36,733 bases of DNA, taken from positions 1-36,733 of the forward strand of contig JAUVVQ010000024.1 of assembly GCA_030604525.1 (NCBI GenBank), given 5' to 3'. The translations under genes and the position numbers were made by a program. A model generated the notes under the pieces. That model had not been told where the DNA came from. It ran no database searches and saw nothing but the letters and a program-made list of their open reading frames with translations. Shown in pieces: positions 7,843-16,592 of this stretch. Numbering within the stretch: the first letter of the stretch is position 1; the number at the start of each line of letters is the position of its first letter. The DNA is from Phycisphaerae bacterium (GTDB taxonomy: Bacteria > Planctomycetota > Phycisphaerae > Sedimentisphaerales > Anaerobacaceae).

Positions 7843-9999
7843 TTAATTCGCCGAAGGCGGGGTGAGTTTTCCGATGTAGCCGGCGTCGATGCAGAATTGT
7901 ATGATGTCCCGAGCGAGTGGGGCGGCGTCTGACGAGCCGTGCTGGCCGCCTTCGACGGCGACGGCGATAGAAATGCTTTTTGCGATATTGTCTTGAGCGT
8001 ATCCGGCAAACCAGGCGATGTTCGGCGCTTCGGTTGAGCCGGTTTTTCCATAGACTTTTACGTTTTCCTGCTGGAATCCTGAATGTGCGAAGGTTTTATA
8101 TGCTGTGCCGCCTGATTCACTTACGACAGCGTGCATTCCGTCTCGAACTACTTTCAGGGTTTCAGGTGAGATACCAAGGTCTATTGATTCGGGCTTCGGA
8201 GTTTTGGTGTTTTGTTCGGATTTTTTGTCTTCAACGGATTCGTCAGTGATAAAAAGCTCCGGTTTTTTGTATAGTCCATCGCGAGCGATGGCGGCCATTG
8301 CGTTGGCGACCTGAAGCGGGTTTGCCCTGAGGTTGCCCTGTCCTATTCCGAACCATCTTCTTTCCTGCTTCGATAAAGGTGGTAAGTCTTCGAATTTTGA
8401 GATTTGTTTTCCCGGTATTGAGCTTGAGATTACGCCCTGAGTCTGTCTGAAGTTTCTGTCAGGCCAGTTTTTTTGTATTTTTTCCGGAGCGAGATTGAAT
8501 TTGTTCCCGTATCCGAAATTAAAGAGCCATTTTTGCAATGTTTCCGGCTTTATTCTGTCAGCAAGCCGAGAGAAATAGATATTGCAGCTTCCCTTGATGG
8601 CGTTTCTTGCATAGTTTGGCCAGCTGGCGTCGTGTCCGATTTTATAACTATTATAAATCCAGCAGTTTGGCCAACCTCTTGGAGCAGGTTTTGCGGGACA
8701 GCTTATAATTTCGTTGGGAGAGATTTTATTTGACTGGAGGCCTGTGATTAGGATGATTGGTTTTGTAACTGAGCCGGGCGGATAACGTTTGTTAATAGCC
8801 CTGTTGATGAGCGGCTTGTTCGGGTCGTTTACGAGCTGGTCATAGTCATACCTTGTGGTGTTAAGGTCGAAAGAAGGCAGTGATACAAGAGCGAGGATGT
8901 GTCCTGAGGATACCTGCATTACCACGGCGACAAAACCGGGACCGCAGTATGGCTCGTGGTTGTATTTTTTGATATAGTTTTCTATTCGTTTTTGCAATTC
9001 GATATCTATTGTCAGGATGACATCGCCTCCGAGCTGTGTTTCGACTTTATTGACAAGCTTGCGGTCGATGTCGTAGATTTTTTCACCTCTTCTTCCTCGT
9101 AGGAGAGGTTCGCAAACATACTCGGCTCCATCCTCTCTTCCACAGATATCGTCGTCGAGATATTTCAGGAGTCTGTCGTTTTCGAAAAGTTTTTTGTCTT
9201 CTTTTTGTGTAGCCGGCCCGACCCATCCGATGGTTTGGGCGGCAACTGATTTGTAGGGATAATTTCTATGAGCTTCCGGTACAATTTGGATGCTGTCTGT
9301 ATTCATAAATTCCAGTTGTGCTGTTAGTATGTCGTCATCGTTTTTTAGTTCGAATAGCGGCCAGGTCTGGAACATTTCAGTGATTTCTATCGCACCGATG
9401 AGTTTAAGGCGGTTTTGCGGGTCGGGTATTTTGCTTTCTAATTCTCTCATTGCTTCGTTCAGAGGCACGCTGATAATGTTTTTGTATTTTCGTATCAGCT
9501 CAGAGTCGGGGATTTGCTTTCTCCAGACCTGGAAGGAGCGCAGGTTCCAGATATGGTCGTTTATTTGCTGTATTCTCTTTTTAATTTCTGAGGGTGCTGC
9601 GTTTTTTAATTTTGCACATTTGTTGATTACCCGGTTTAGCTGCATTTGTTTATTATTTATTTTTTCTTTTATATCATCCGCAAAAGAAGTGTCGTTTTTT
9701 GCGGCTGCGTTGAGCATTTTGGCTTTGATAAGGCGTTCGTCGAGCAGTGAGCTTAACTGATAGGCGATATGGAGGTTAAATTGAGGTTCATCTTCGGCGA
9801 GAATTTTTCGCTTCCTATCGAAAATTACTCCTCTTACTGTTTTTAATTGTTTATATTGCCATCTTTCTTTTTTTAATTTTGTGATTTGTTTTTGATAGAA
9901 GGAGTTTTTTACCAGCTGCATTTGAATCAGGCGCAACATACAGAAGGTTAAAAGGAGTATGCTCAATATTATGAATATTTTGATTCTTTTGCTGTACAT
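7843..9999 (-). CDS. mrdA: Elongation-specific transpeptidase PBP2 (MrdA)
   Basis: The lateral-wall transpeptidase that works with RodA and MreBCD. The 718-aa protein has a signal anchor (8-28), the pedestal start TVRGVIFDRKRKILAED (54-70), and the transpeptidase motifs Ser410-Val-Thr-Lys413 in PPGSVTKP, Ser471-Cys-Asn473, and Lys652-Thr-Gly654. It is longer than typical PBP2 (about 630 aa). Roughly residues 85-195 form a charged, helical insertion in the N-terminal region, with a further hydrophilic stretch near 585-607. It starts 3 nt after the mreD stop, so the two are translationally linked and it is the last gene of the mre operon. The Trp-rich WPNCWIY region is usual for PBP2. Confidence 0.95.
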   Translation of the reverse strand: MYSKRIKIFIILSILLLTFCMLRLIQMQLVKNSFYQKQITKLKKERWQYKQLKTVRGVIFDRKRKILAEDEPQFNLHIAYQLSSLLDERLIKAKMLNAAAKNDTSFADDIKEKINNKQMQLNRVINKCAKLKNAAPSEIKKRIQQINDHIWNLRSFQVWRKQIPDSELIRKYKNIISVPLNEAMRELESKIPDPQNRLKLIGAIEITEMFQTWPLFELKNDDDILTAQLEFMNTDSIQIVPEAHRNYPYKSVAAQTIGWVGPATQKEDKKLFENDRLLKYLDDDICGREDGAEYVCEPLLRGRRGEKIYDIDRKLVNKVETQLGGDVILTIDIELQKRIENYIKKYNHEPYCGPGFVAVVMQVSSGHILALVSLPSFDLNTTRYDYDQLVNDPNKPLINRAINKRYPPGSVTKPIILITGLQSNKISPNEIISCPAKPAPRGWPNCWIYNSYKIGHDASWPNYARNAIKGSCNIYFSRLADRIKPETLQKWLFNFGYGNKFNLAPEKIQKNWPDRNFRQTQGVISSSIPGKQISKFEDLPPLSKQERRWFGIGQGNLRANPLQVANAMAAIARDGLYKKPELFITDESVEDKKSEQNTKTPKPESIDLGISPETLKVVRDGMHAVVSESGGTAYKTFAHSGFQQENVKVYGKTGSTEAPNIAWFAGYAQDNIAKSISIAVAVEGGQHGSSDAAPLARDIIQFCIDAGYIGKLTPPSAN

Positions 10000-10002
10000 T
10001 TT

Positions 10003-10503
10003 TTAGCGTTTGCTGAGCTGCTGTGTTTTTATACGCATCCACCATGCGAAAGGCAAGAACAAAAAAGGCCCGAGTATTGCTGAGTATAAAGCAATTCCGA
10101 AGATAACGGTGTAGGCATTTTGTGTGTGTTGCTGAATCTTGAGGGCATTTAAAAGATGCGTTGATATGTTTGTTAATGATGCGGTGATGAAGATTAAGAG
10201 GGCCTGATAGGGCATTTTTCTAACGGTGATTACGCCCACAAGGTGTGCCAGCAGGGTTCCCAGGATGCCGAAGCTCAGCATATGTGGTCCCATTGCAGAG
10301 TGGCCTATAAGGTCAGCAAGAAAACCGATAGCAAATGACGTTATTATTGCTTCATAGGTGCTGGAATATATAGCGAAGAAGACCAACAGGATTATAAGCA
10401 GGTCTGGTTTGATGTTTAATTTTGTGATGGCGAGTATGTTGATTAAACCTTCCTGAATGATAGCAGTAATAATGATGAGTGCTGCGAATCTTAGCCATCG
10501 CAT
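10003..10503 (-). CDS. mreD: Rod shape-determining membrane protein MreD
   Basis: A 166-aa, very hydrophobic protein with about five predicted transmembrane segments (for example LRFAALIIITAIIQEGLINI and LLIILLVFFAIYSS). The family motif region 'GFLADLIG..AMGPHMLSFGILG' is visible, corresponding to the conserved 'G-x-x-x-D...G..A' segment of MreD. MreD couples MreC to the inner-membrane elongation complex. It sits 4 nt after mreC and 3 nt before mrdA, the classic mreBCD-mrdA arrangement. Sequence conservation in MreD is low, so order and topology carry much of the weight. Confidence 0.92.
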   Translation of the reverse strand: MRWLRFAALIIITAIIQEGLINILAITKLNIKPDLLIILLVFFAIYSSTYEAIITSFAIGFLADLIGHSAMGPHMLSFGILGTLLAHLVGVITVRKMPYQALLIFITASLTNISTHLLNALKIQQHTQNAYTVIFGIALYSAILGPFLFLPFAWWMRIKTQQLSKR

Positions 10504-10507
10504 TCGG

Positions 10508-11320
10508 TCACCGTGCCTGAATTTGAGGGTTCATAATAATTACAGCGACGGAGTTCAGGTTTTGTATATTACAAGCCGGCTCAACTGTTACATCCCAAAG
10601 CAAAGAGCTTTCTTCGTTTCTTGTATATTTTTTAATTTTTCCAATCGTCATTGGCTGGTCGAGATATCCCGGTTTTTTGCAGGCATAGACATAATCTCCG
10701 ACGTTGATTTTGTATTTGGTCTGGAGGAGCTTTATTTTTGCGGTGTTATTGCCAGCGCCTTGTAAGATTTTGTTTGTTTTCAGGCCGTTTACTTTAATGG
10801 GTAATTTGAAGGCGGGGTCTGTGAGCAATTTGACCTTGGCTGTTCTTTCGGATAGCTGGGATATTGTTCCGATGATACTATTGTCGCCTAAGACGAACAT
10901 ATCGGTGGAAAGCCCGTCCGTTTGCCCGCGATTTATGATGATTTCGCAGTGCAAACTATTGAGAGATGCTGTAATCACGTCAGCGAGTAAGATTTTCGCA
11001 CCTTCGAGACCGGACCTGTTTTTCATACCGGTGACCTGGTCGATTTTTTCCTCAGTTTGGGTTAGCTGCGCCTGCAGGTTAGCGAGGTGGTTTTGCAGCT
11101 TGATGAATTTTCTCCGGCTGATTACATCTGAATCATTCCGGTTGGTTTGAGCAGACAGGGAGATACTTCTGCTGATTTTAAGAGGCAATTGAAAGATTCT
11201 GGTAAAGACAAACTGGCATTTGTTCGTTATTTTTTGAGGAGACAAGAATAGAATCAACCCGGCCAGGAACAGCCAGATAAATAAGATTCCTCGTGTGAGT
11301 TTAAATCGCTTCCTTGCCAT
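10508..11320 (-). CDS. mreC: Rod shape-determining protein MreC
   Basis: A 270-aa bitopic protein: a transmembrane helix near residues 11-30, a coiled coil around 66-95 (KLQNHLANLQAQLTQTEEKI), and a periplasmic beta-rich core containing INRGQTDGLSTDMFVLGDNSIIG, the family's 'G-x-x-x-G-(I/L)..G-x-x-V....G..G' pattern, and a second barrel with INVGDYVYA. MreC forms filaments or dimers that activate PBP2. It lies between mreB and mreD in the same direction. Upstream, 67 nt separate it from the mreB stop. Confidence 0.93.
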   Translation of the reverse strand: MARKRFKLTRGILFIWLFLAGLILFLSPQKITNKCQFVFTRIFQLPLKISRSISLSAQTNRNDSDVISRRKFIKLQNHLANLQAQLTQTEEKIDQVTGMKNRSGLEGAKILLADVITASLNSLHCEIIINRGQTDGLSTDMFVLGDNSIIGTISQLSERTAKVKLLTDPAFKLPIKVNGLKTNKILQGAGNNTAKIKLLQTKYKINVGDYVYACKKPGYLDQPMTIGKIKKYTRNEESSLLWDVTVEPACNIQNLNSVAVIIMNPQIQAR

Positions 11321-11387
11321 ACCTTGAGAGTCAAAGACTTAAGATGTTGTGATTTTTGTTATTGTAACTTTTTCCGTAAAGAATATT

Positions 11388-12446
11388 TTATTCCCATCCG
11401 TATTCGCTGTGTTCCATAGTATCTTTCCATTGTTCGAGGTTTTCGAGGTAAACGCTTGTTCCTCTTGCCACGGCGCTTAACGGGTCGTCAACCATAAAAG
11501 TTTTTAGTCCGGTAGCGTTTGCGAGGACGGCGTCCGTACCTCTGAGCAGTGAGCCGCCTCCGCAGATGTGTATTCCGTTGTCGATGAGGTCAGCGGCTAA
11601 TTCCGGTTCGGCTTTTTCAAGAGTGGCGGTGACGGTGTCGATGATGGCGGCAATAGTTTCTTTGAGCGACTCCCTGATTTCTTCGCTTGTTATGACGATT
11701 TTTCTTGGCAGGCCCGAGATAGTGTCTCTGCCGGCCACTTCCATAGTTAATTCCTCTTCGAGAGGAGAGGCGGAGCCGATTTGTATTTTTACTTTTTCTG
11801 CTCTTGCTTCACCGATGAGCAGGTTGTATGTTTTTTTGAGATGATTAATAATGCCTTCGTCCATATCGTCCCCTCCGATTCTGATGGATTCACAGTTTGC
11901 GATATCTGCCAGTGACATAATGGCGACTTCGGTAGTGCCCCCTCCGATATCAACAATCATAGAAGCGGTAGGGTCGGTAACCGGCAAGCCAGCCCCGATA
12001 CCTGCTGCCATTGGTTCATCGACGAGGTAAACTTTTCTTGCTCCTGCTCTTTCTGCGCTGTCAATGACAGCCCTTCTCTCGACGGCGGTGATACCGCTTG
12101 GGACGGCAATGACAACTCTTGGTCTTACAAGGCGTCCGCCTCTGCCGTGGACTTTTCTTATGAAATAGCTTAGCATTGCTTCAGTGATTTCGAAATCACT
12201 GATTACCCCATCCTTTAGAGGTCTGATTGCGCTTATTGAGCCGGGGGTTTTCCCGAGCATTTCTCTGGCGACGAATCCTACGGCTTCCCCGTTATTCAGG
12301 ACGATATTCGTACCTTTTCTGACGGCAACTACGGATGGTTCGTTAAGGACAATTCCCCTGTTTCTTACACATACGAGGGTGGTACAGGTACCCAGGTCGA
12401 TACCCATGTCCATACTGAACCAGCCCAAGAATGAATCCAGTAGCAC
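11388..12446 (-). CDS. mreB: Actin-like cell shape protein MreB
   Basis: MreB polymerises on the inner membrane and positions the elongation machinery. The 352-aa product shows the actin-fold ATP site: phosphate-1 motif MGIDLGTCTTLV (14-25), the connect motif AVPSGITAVERRAV, phosphate-2 motif IVDIGGGTTEVAI and the adenosine motif GIHICGGGSLLRG. The N-terminus LLDSFLGWFS can serve as a membrane-inserting helix, as in other MreB proteins. The start is GTG, with AAGGGA 7 nt upstream. A coiled-coil membrane protein and a 52-aa membrane peptide precede it on the same strand. Actin folds such as PilM or FtsA are excluded by length and by the 'GIVLNEPSVVA' signature. Confidence 0.98.
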   Translation of the reverse strand: MLLDSFLGWFSMDMGIDLGTCTTLVCVRNRGIVLNEPSVVAVRKGTNIVLNNGEAVGFVAREMLGKTPGSISAIRPLKDGVISDFEITEAMLSYFIRKVHGRGGRLVRPRVVIAVPSGITAVERRAVIDSAERAGARKVYLVDEPMAAGIGAGLPVTDPTASMIVDIGGGTTEVAIMSLADIANCESIRIGGDDMDEGIINHLKKTYNLLIGEARAEKVKIQIGSASPLEEELTMEVAGRDTISGLPRKIVITSEEIRESLKETIAAIIDTVTATLEKAEPELAADLIDNGIHICGGGSLLRGTDAVLANATGLKTFMVDDPLSAVARGTSVYLENLEQWKDTMEHSEYGWE

Positions 12447-12520
12447 TTTAGAGTCCCTTCACAAAATTACAATTGACTCTTTTATATATTTAGTCGGGAA
12501 GGTTGTCAATAGTCAATTGT

Positions 12521-12679
12521 CTACGGAATTTCAAAGAATGTGCCATACTGGAAGTAACAGTTGTAGGCGACAAAAGCGGCTGTGGCCAGCACTATGGCGA
12601 AAGCGAAGGCCAGGATGATAGTATATATGTTGCTTGAAGCGTTGAATTGCGAAGACCTGTTTTTTCCGTTTGGACTCAT
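12521..12679 (-). CDS. 52-aa single-pass membrane microprotein upstream of mreB
   Basis: A short gene found by reading the minus strand. The ATG at 12679 has a GAGG ribosome-binding site 7 nt upstream, and the frame ends at a TAG 74 nt before mreB. The product has a polar N-terminus (MSPNGKNRSSQFNASSN), one strongly hydrophobic helix (about 18-38, TIILAFAFAIVLATAAFVAY) and a short aromatic tail (NCYFQYGTFFEIP). I do not recognise a family. It is codirectional with the coiled-coil gene before it and mreB after it, so it is probably part of the mre operon. A small helper of the elongation complex is inferred from location only; the strong RBS and sensible topology are what argue that it is real. 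Confidence 0.7.
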   Translation of the reverse strand: MSPNGKNRSSQFNASSNIYTIILAFAFAIVLATAAFVAYNCYFQYGTFFEIP

Positions 12680-12772
12680 ATACTAACCTCGGTAAATAAT
12701 TGGCTTTTCTTTTTGCTCGTGCCCGGTTTCACTTTTGCATAGTTGAAGTCATTACAAGTTTTTTTAGATAGC

Positions 12773-13660
12773 TTAGAAATTGGTGGTGACCACATCACCG
12801 ACTTCCGGTTGCTGCTGAACGATTTCCAGTACGCCTACGGCCTGTTCAGTGTCTACCTCTACGATTAAGATGTCAGATATAAATGCATCTTTTCTGATGA
12901 CGTGAAATCTCATACCTGTTTTGACACCGTCGGCAGTGCCGATAGATATTTCTACTAATCCGTTTTGAGAATCAACTTTAGAGACCTTGCCTTTTAGTTG
13001 TATATTTTCAGCGACTGGAGTTTCAATTGCGGATGTTGCCGGTCTTGCCGCCTCGCTCTTTAACGTAACCGGTGTAGGTGCGGCGGCGGTTTTTCCGGTG
13101 GGCATTAAAATTTGATTTAAACGTTGTTCTATTTCTGCTTTTTCTTCAGCTAACCTTCTTTGCTCTTTCTGTAAAGAGTCAATGACAGCCATTTTCTCGA
13201 AGAGCGTTTTCGTAGTTTGCTTCAACTCTTTTTCCTGTTTGATTTTCGCAACTTCAATGTTGTTCAGCTTATTCAGAGTATCTTCCAGGAGTGTTTCCTG
13301 TTGCTGATTGGTTTCGTGGAAGTCTTTTGCAATACTTGTCCAGTTGTTGACTTTTTGCAAAAGCGTGGCTTTTTCTCTTTCAGCATTGTTGAAGCTGACC
13401 TTGAGCTGGTCGTTTTGCATTTTCAAATCAGCGATTTGCCTGTTGAGGTTTTGATTTATCTGTTTTAATTCGTCTGCTTTCTCATTAGCCAGTTTTGTTG
13501 CAGCAGTAAGCTTTTGCCTTGTTTGGTCTAGTCTTACTCTTAGCTCGTCGTATTTTTGTCTGTAATTGTCGGCGTTTGCGACGTAAGTTACGACTATACC
13601 GCAGAGAAAGATTGCTGATATCGTCAGCAGAATTATTAAGATTTTAGTAAAGATACTCAA
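12773..13660 (-). CDS. Membrane-anchored coiled-coil protein with C-terminal beta domain
   Basis: I cannot name this gene. The 295-aa product has a transmembrane helix at about 6-26, a long coiled coil from about 35 to 185 rich in Gln, Lys and Leu heptads, an Ala/Pro/Thr linker (190-218), and a compact C-terminal domain (221-295) containing KGKVSKVDSQNGLVEISIG, GVKTGMRFHVIR and a GVLEIVQQQPEVGDVV ending. The layout (helix, coiled coil, small beta domain) copies that of MreC, and the C-domain pattern 'G.V..V...N..v.I..G..dGv..GM.F.V' is reminiscent of FlgT/MreC-like barrels. The start is TTG with a strong AAAGGAG 7 nt upstream. It leads the operon that continues to mreB, so a structural role in elongation is plausible but inferred. 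Confidence 0.85.
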   Translation of the reverse strand: MSIFTKILIILLTISAIFLCGIVVTYVANADNYRQKYDELRVRLDQTRQKLTAATKLANEKADELKQINQNLNRQIADLKMQNDQLKVSFNNAEREKATLLQKVNNWTSIAKDFHETNQQQETLLEDTLNKLNNIEVAKIKQEKELKQTTKTLFEKMAVIDSLQKEQRRLAEEKAEIEQRLNQILMPTGKTAAAPTPVTLKSEAARPATSAIETPVAENIQLKGKVSKVDSQNGLVEISIGTADGVKTGMRFHVIRKDAFISDILIVEVDTEQAVGVLEIVQQQPEVGDVVTTNF

Positions 13661-13849
13661 AATTGGCTCCTTTCACCTGATAAACTTATCAAATGAACAT
13701 TTACAACCCACACACATATAGAAGGGGTATTATCAATTATTACCGTATATTTTATGCTTTATGAGGGTTCCGGTCAAGATAATTTTGTAAATAGTTAAAA
13801 TAAGACATATAGGTAAAAGAAAACAAATTGGTTTTTGGCGTCATAAGCG

Positions 13850-14896
13850 TTAAGGGATATTCTGGGATTTTGTTTTATTTATGCATAGCAATACGGCTTT
13901 TGCAGCAGCGATTCTGACAAAATTTGATTCATCTTTTATAAGCTTTGGCAGGAATTTAGTTAGTTTTTCATCACAGATTTGGCCTATGGCCAATGCCGTG
14001 AGGACTTTGACACGAATTTGGTCTTGTATATCTCTTTGCTGCAGTAGGTTTTTTTGGAAGACTTCGATTACTGTTGGAGTGCCGAGATTGTCGTTTAATT
14101 TTCCGAGCTGTTCAGCGGCTGCCAGTCTTACTTCCAATACATTATCGTTTAGCATACTGAGCAGGGCGTTTTTTGCCCTTAGAGAGCCGAGTGCACCCAT
14201 TGCTCTTGCGCCCATTAGTCTGTCATTGGCATAAGTGCTTATCAGCATAGTCCAGATTTTCGAGTATATCTTTTCATCTCTGAGCTGAGCTATTGCCTGG
14301 GCGGCCTGGAGACTGACTGCATCGCTGGAGTTTTCATTTCTCATAACCCAGTATAAAGGTTTGAGGGAGGTTTTATCACCGCTTTTTCCCAGAAGAAATG
14401 TGGCATTGGCTCTTAGCGTTTGGTTTTTGTCCTCGATTGCTTTCTGGATTAGTTTTATTTTTTCTTTGTCTCCGAGTTTGTAGAGGGCAAAGGCGGCAGC
14501 GATTTGGACGTTTTTATCTTTGTCCTGCAGCAAGGAGCTCAGCTGTTTTTTTGCCGGCTGGTATTTCAAGTCTCCGGTTGCAAGTGCGGCTGAGAACCTT
14601 ACGGGAACAGAGCTGCTTTTGAGTGAATTGAGGACTTTTGGCATTAATTTGGTTTGTTCGGTGTCGGCAATGACCTCGATGGCTTTTGTTTGTATTTGGG
14701 GGTCATTATCGGAGATTGCTTGCTGAATAATTTTTTCAGCTTCCGGCTGCAGCTTTTTTAATAAAGCCGGCGGGCGTTTATTTGTGTATGAATTCGCGGG
14801 ATTGTTACAGCTCATTGGCGTCAAAGCGAGTAAGAGGCATATTGACAATGAAAGTTTGTGAGTCGGAATTTTGTTGATTTTCAGTTTTTTCGTCAT
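13850..14896 (-). CDS. HEAT-repeat protein, probable lipoprotein
   Basis: The 348-aa reading begins at the ATG at 14896, two bases after the lnt stop (TAA-AA-ATG). The frame is open further upstream, but that part overlaps lnt. The N-terminus is a secretion signal (KLSLSICLLLALTPMSC) with Cys30 as a possible lipidation site, though the residues before it are not a canonical lipobox. The rest is a run of about seven HEAT-like helical repeats (for example SSSVPVRFSAALATGDL, DKDKNVQIAAAFALYKLGD, DNVLEVRLAAAEQLGKLND, DESNFVRIAAAKAVLLCI). Such scaffolds bind proteins; the partner is unknown. Coupling to lnt, which acylates lipoproteins, fits a lipoprotein product. A phycobilin-lyase-type HEAT enzyme is unlikely. 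Confidence 0.85.
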   Translation of the reverse strand: MTKKLKINKIPTHKLSLSICLLLALTPMSCNNPANSYTNKRPPALLKKLQPEAEKIIQQAISDNDPQIQTKAIEVIADTEQTKLMPKVLNSLKSSSVPVRFSAALATGDLKYQPAKKQLSSLLQDKDKNVQIAAAFALYKLGDKEKIKLIQKAIEDKNQTLRANATFLLGKSGDKTSLKPLYWVMRNENSSDAVSLQAAQAIAQLRDEKIYSKIWTMLISTYANDRLMGARAMGALGSLRAKNALLSMLNDNVLEVRLAAAEQLGKLNDNLGTPTVIEVFQKNLLQQRDIQDQIRVKVLTALAIGQICDEKLTKFLPKLIKDESNFVRIAAAKAVLLCINKTKSQNIP

Positions 14897-14898
14897 TT

Positions 14899-16590
14899 TT
14901 AGTTTTTGGTTTTTTTTATGGATATTATTACAATTAGAACAAGGCAGAGTGCACAAGCTGGAGAAAGCCATTGGCCGGTTTTGCTGAAAAACGTAATTCT
15001 GTCATCTATTGGAATTCGAGCTACAAACCAGCCGGAGCAACCTGTTCTTTCCATAGCTTTTTTCGGCAGATTTCCAGCGGAAAATCCATTTTTTATTCGT
15101 CCGTTTGTATCAATTAGGCAGCTTATGCCGGCATTAACGCTTCTTATGATGGACACTCTGTTTTCGACGGCTCTGAAAGCGCAGATTGCGGCGTGCTGGG
15201 CTAATTCAGTGGAGGGAAGGATTTTTTCATCTTTGAAGCGGACGAACCAGCCGTCATTGCTTATATTTACAAGCCAATCCAGTCTTTTATTTCCGTTTTC
15301 GTCAAGAGTGAATTTTCCGGCTATTTCAGGAACTGTATCCTCGTAGCAAATCATTACGCCGAAGTTGTAAGTTATGTCATTTTTTTGATTTTCAGGTTTT
15401 ATATTGAAGATAGTATATTGTGTGCCCGGCTCAATGGAGTAGTCGTAGTTGTAAGGTGTAAATTTCATCAGGATTTTGAAAAGTCCGGGCCAGGTTTTTC
15501 TGAATGGGATGAATTCGCCGAAAGGAACCAAGTGGATTTTGTCGTATCGTTTTGGGTCCTGTTTTCCGTCTGGGTGGTAGAGGAAGGCGGAATTATATCT
15601 TGCGATAGGATAATCTATGCTGTTTTCGTCTAAGAGGAGCTTGCCGCCGTAAGCACCAACCAGCAGGCAGGCTTTATCCCTGGCTAACCGGCTGAGTTTA
15701 TTGTGGAATTCGATATTGTCTTCTGGTGATTTTAAAATTGGCCAGATTTGTTTATCAAGTATTGCCTGGACCATTGTCTCCGGCCAGACTATCAGAGCGG
15801 GCTTGAATTTGAGGGCTTGCTGAGATTGTTCTGTAAGGTCTTTGAATATTGATTCAGCATTCTGGAATGAACGTTTGACGGATTGCGGGACATTTGACTG
15901 GATGGCAGCTACTTCAGGGCCTGGGTGGACGGTATTTTTTGATTGTTTTATTCTCCAGTTTCCATAGAGGACGGCGGCGATGACCAGGCAGGCGATAAGA
16001 GCGGTTTTGATAAAGATATTCGGCTTGAGGAGTTTTTTTTCTTTGGCGGCTATGAGCAGTTCGGCGATAAGGCCGTTTACCATTGCAACCAGAAAAGAGA
16101 CGCCTGCGGCGCCGAAGATATCCGCAATCTGGATTATGGTCAGGTTTGCATACTGGCTGTGAGCGAGGTATCGCCAGAAGAATCCTCCGAGTAAGAATCC
16201 CTGTAATCGTTCGGCACCGACGAGGAGTATTGGTGCGGCGATAAAGAGGGGGATTTTTTTCTTTCTGCAGGTTCGCAGGCAGAGGGCAAGTATGGGCCAG
16301 AGCAGGGCGGTGTAGAGGCAGAAGGCGAGCCATCCGAGCACAGTTATCGGTACTATCCAGTAGAGATTGATGAGCCAGTAGAAAAATGAAATTACGTATG
16401 CGGACAATAGCAATGGTTTAATTTTTGCATCCGGAGCGCAGGCGAGTATGAAGGGGACCAGTGCGAACCAGGCCAAGGCAGAGAAGCCAATGGGCGGATG
16501 AATGAGTGTCAATAATGCCGCACTGGCAAAAAATGCGAGAATCCTTAAAAGTAGCATACGTTTCATAAGTCCTTCGTAGATATTCAACAT
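14899..16590 (-). CDS. lnt: Apolipoprotein N-acyltransferase Lnt
   Basis: Lnt transfers a third acyl chain to the N-terminal cysteine of lipoproteins in the inner membrane. The 563-aa product has an N-terminal block of about six transmembrane helices (to about residue 208), a nitrilase-like periplasmic domain (about 225-530) and a final helix. The nitrilase catalytic triad is visible: Glu271 in WPET, Lys351 in DKIHLVPFGEFIP, and Cys415 in GVMICYED. DWLVNISNDGWF follows as expected. Numbering is from the ATG at 16590, two bases after the preceding stop; the ATG at 16566 preceded by GAAGGA is an alternative start. It is coupled to the HEAT-repeat gene downstream. Confidence 0.96.
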   Translation of the reverse strand: MLNIYEGLMKRMLLLRILAFFASAALLTLIHPPIGFSALAWFALVPFILACAPDAKIKPLLLSAYVISFFYWLINLYWIVPITVLGWLAFCLYTALLWPILALCLRTCRKKKIPLFIAAPILLVGAERLQGFLLGGFFWRYLAHSQYANLTIIQIADIFGAAGVSFLVAMVNGLIAELLIAAKEKKLLKPNIFIKTALIACLVIAAVLYGNWRIKQSKNTVHPGPEVAAIQSNVPQSVKRSFQNAESIFKDLTEQSQQALKFKPALIVWPETMVQAILDKQIWPILKSPEDNIEFHNKLSRLARDKACLLVGAYGGKLLLDENSIDYPIARYNSAFLYHPDGKQDPKRYDKIHLVPFGEFIPFRKTWPGLFKILMKFTPYNYDYSIEPGTQYTIFNIKPENQKNDITYNFGVMICYEDTVPEIAGKFTLDENGNKRLDWLVNISNDGWFVRFKDEKILPSTELAQHAAICAFRAVENRVSIIRSVNAGISCLIDTNGRIKNGFSAGNLPKKAMERTGCSGWFVARIPIDDRITFFSKTGQWLSPACALCLVLIVIISIKKTKN

Positions 16591-16592
16591 TA

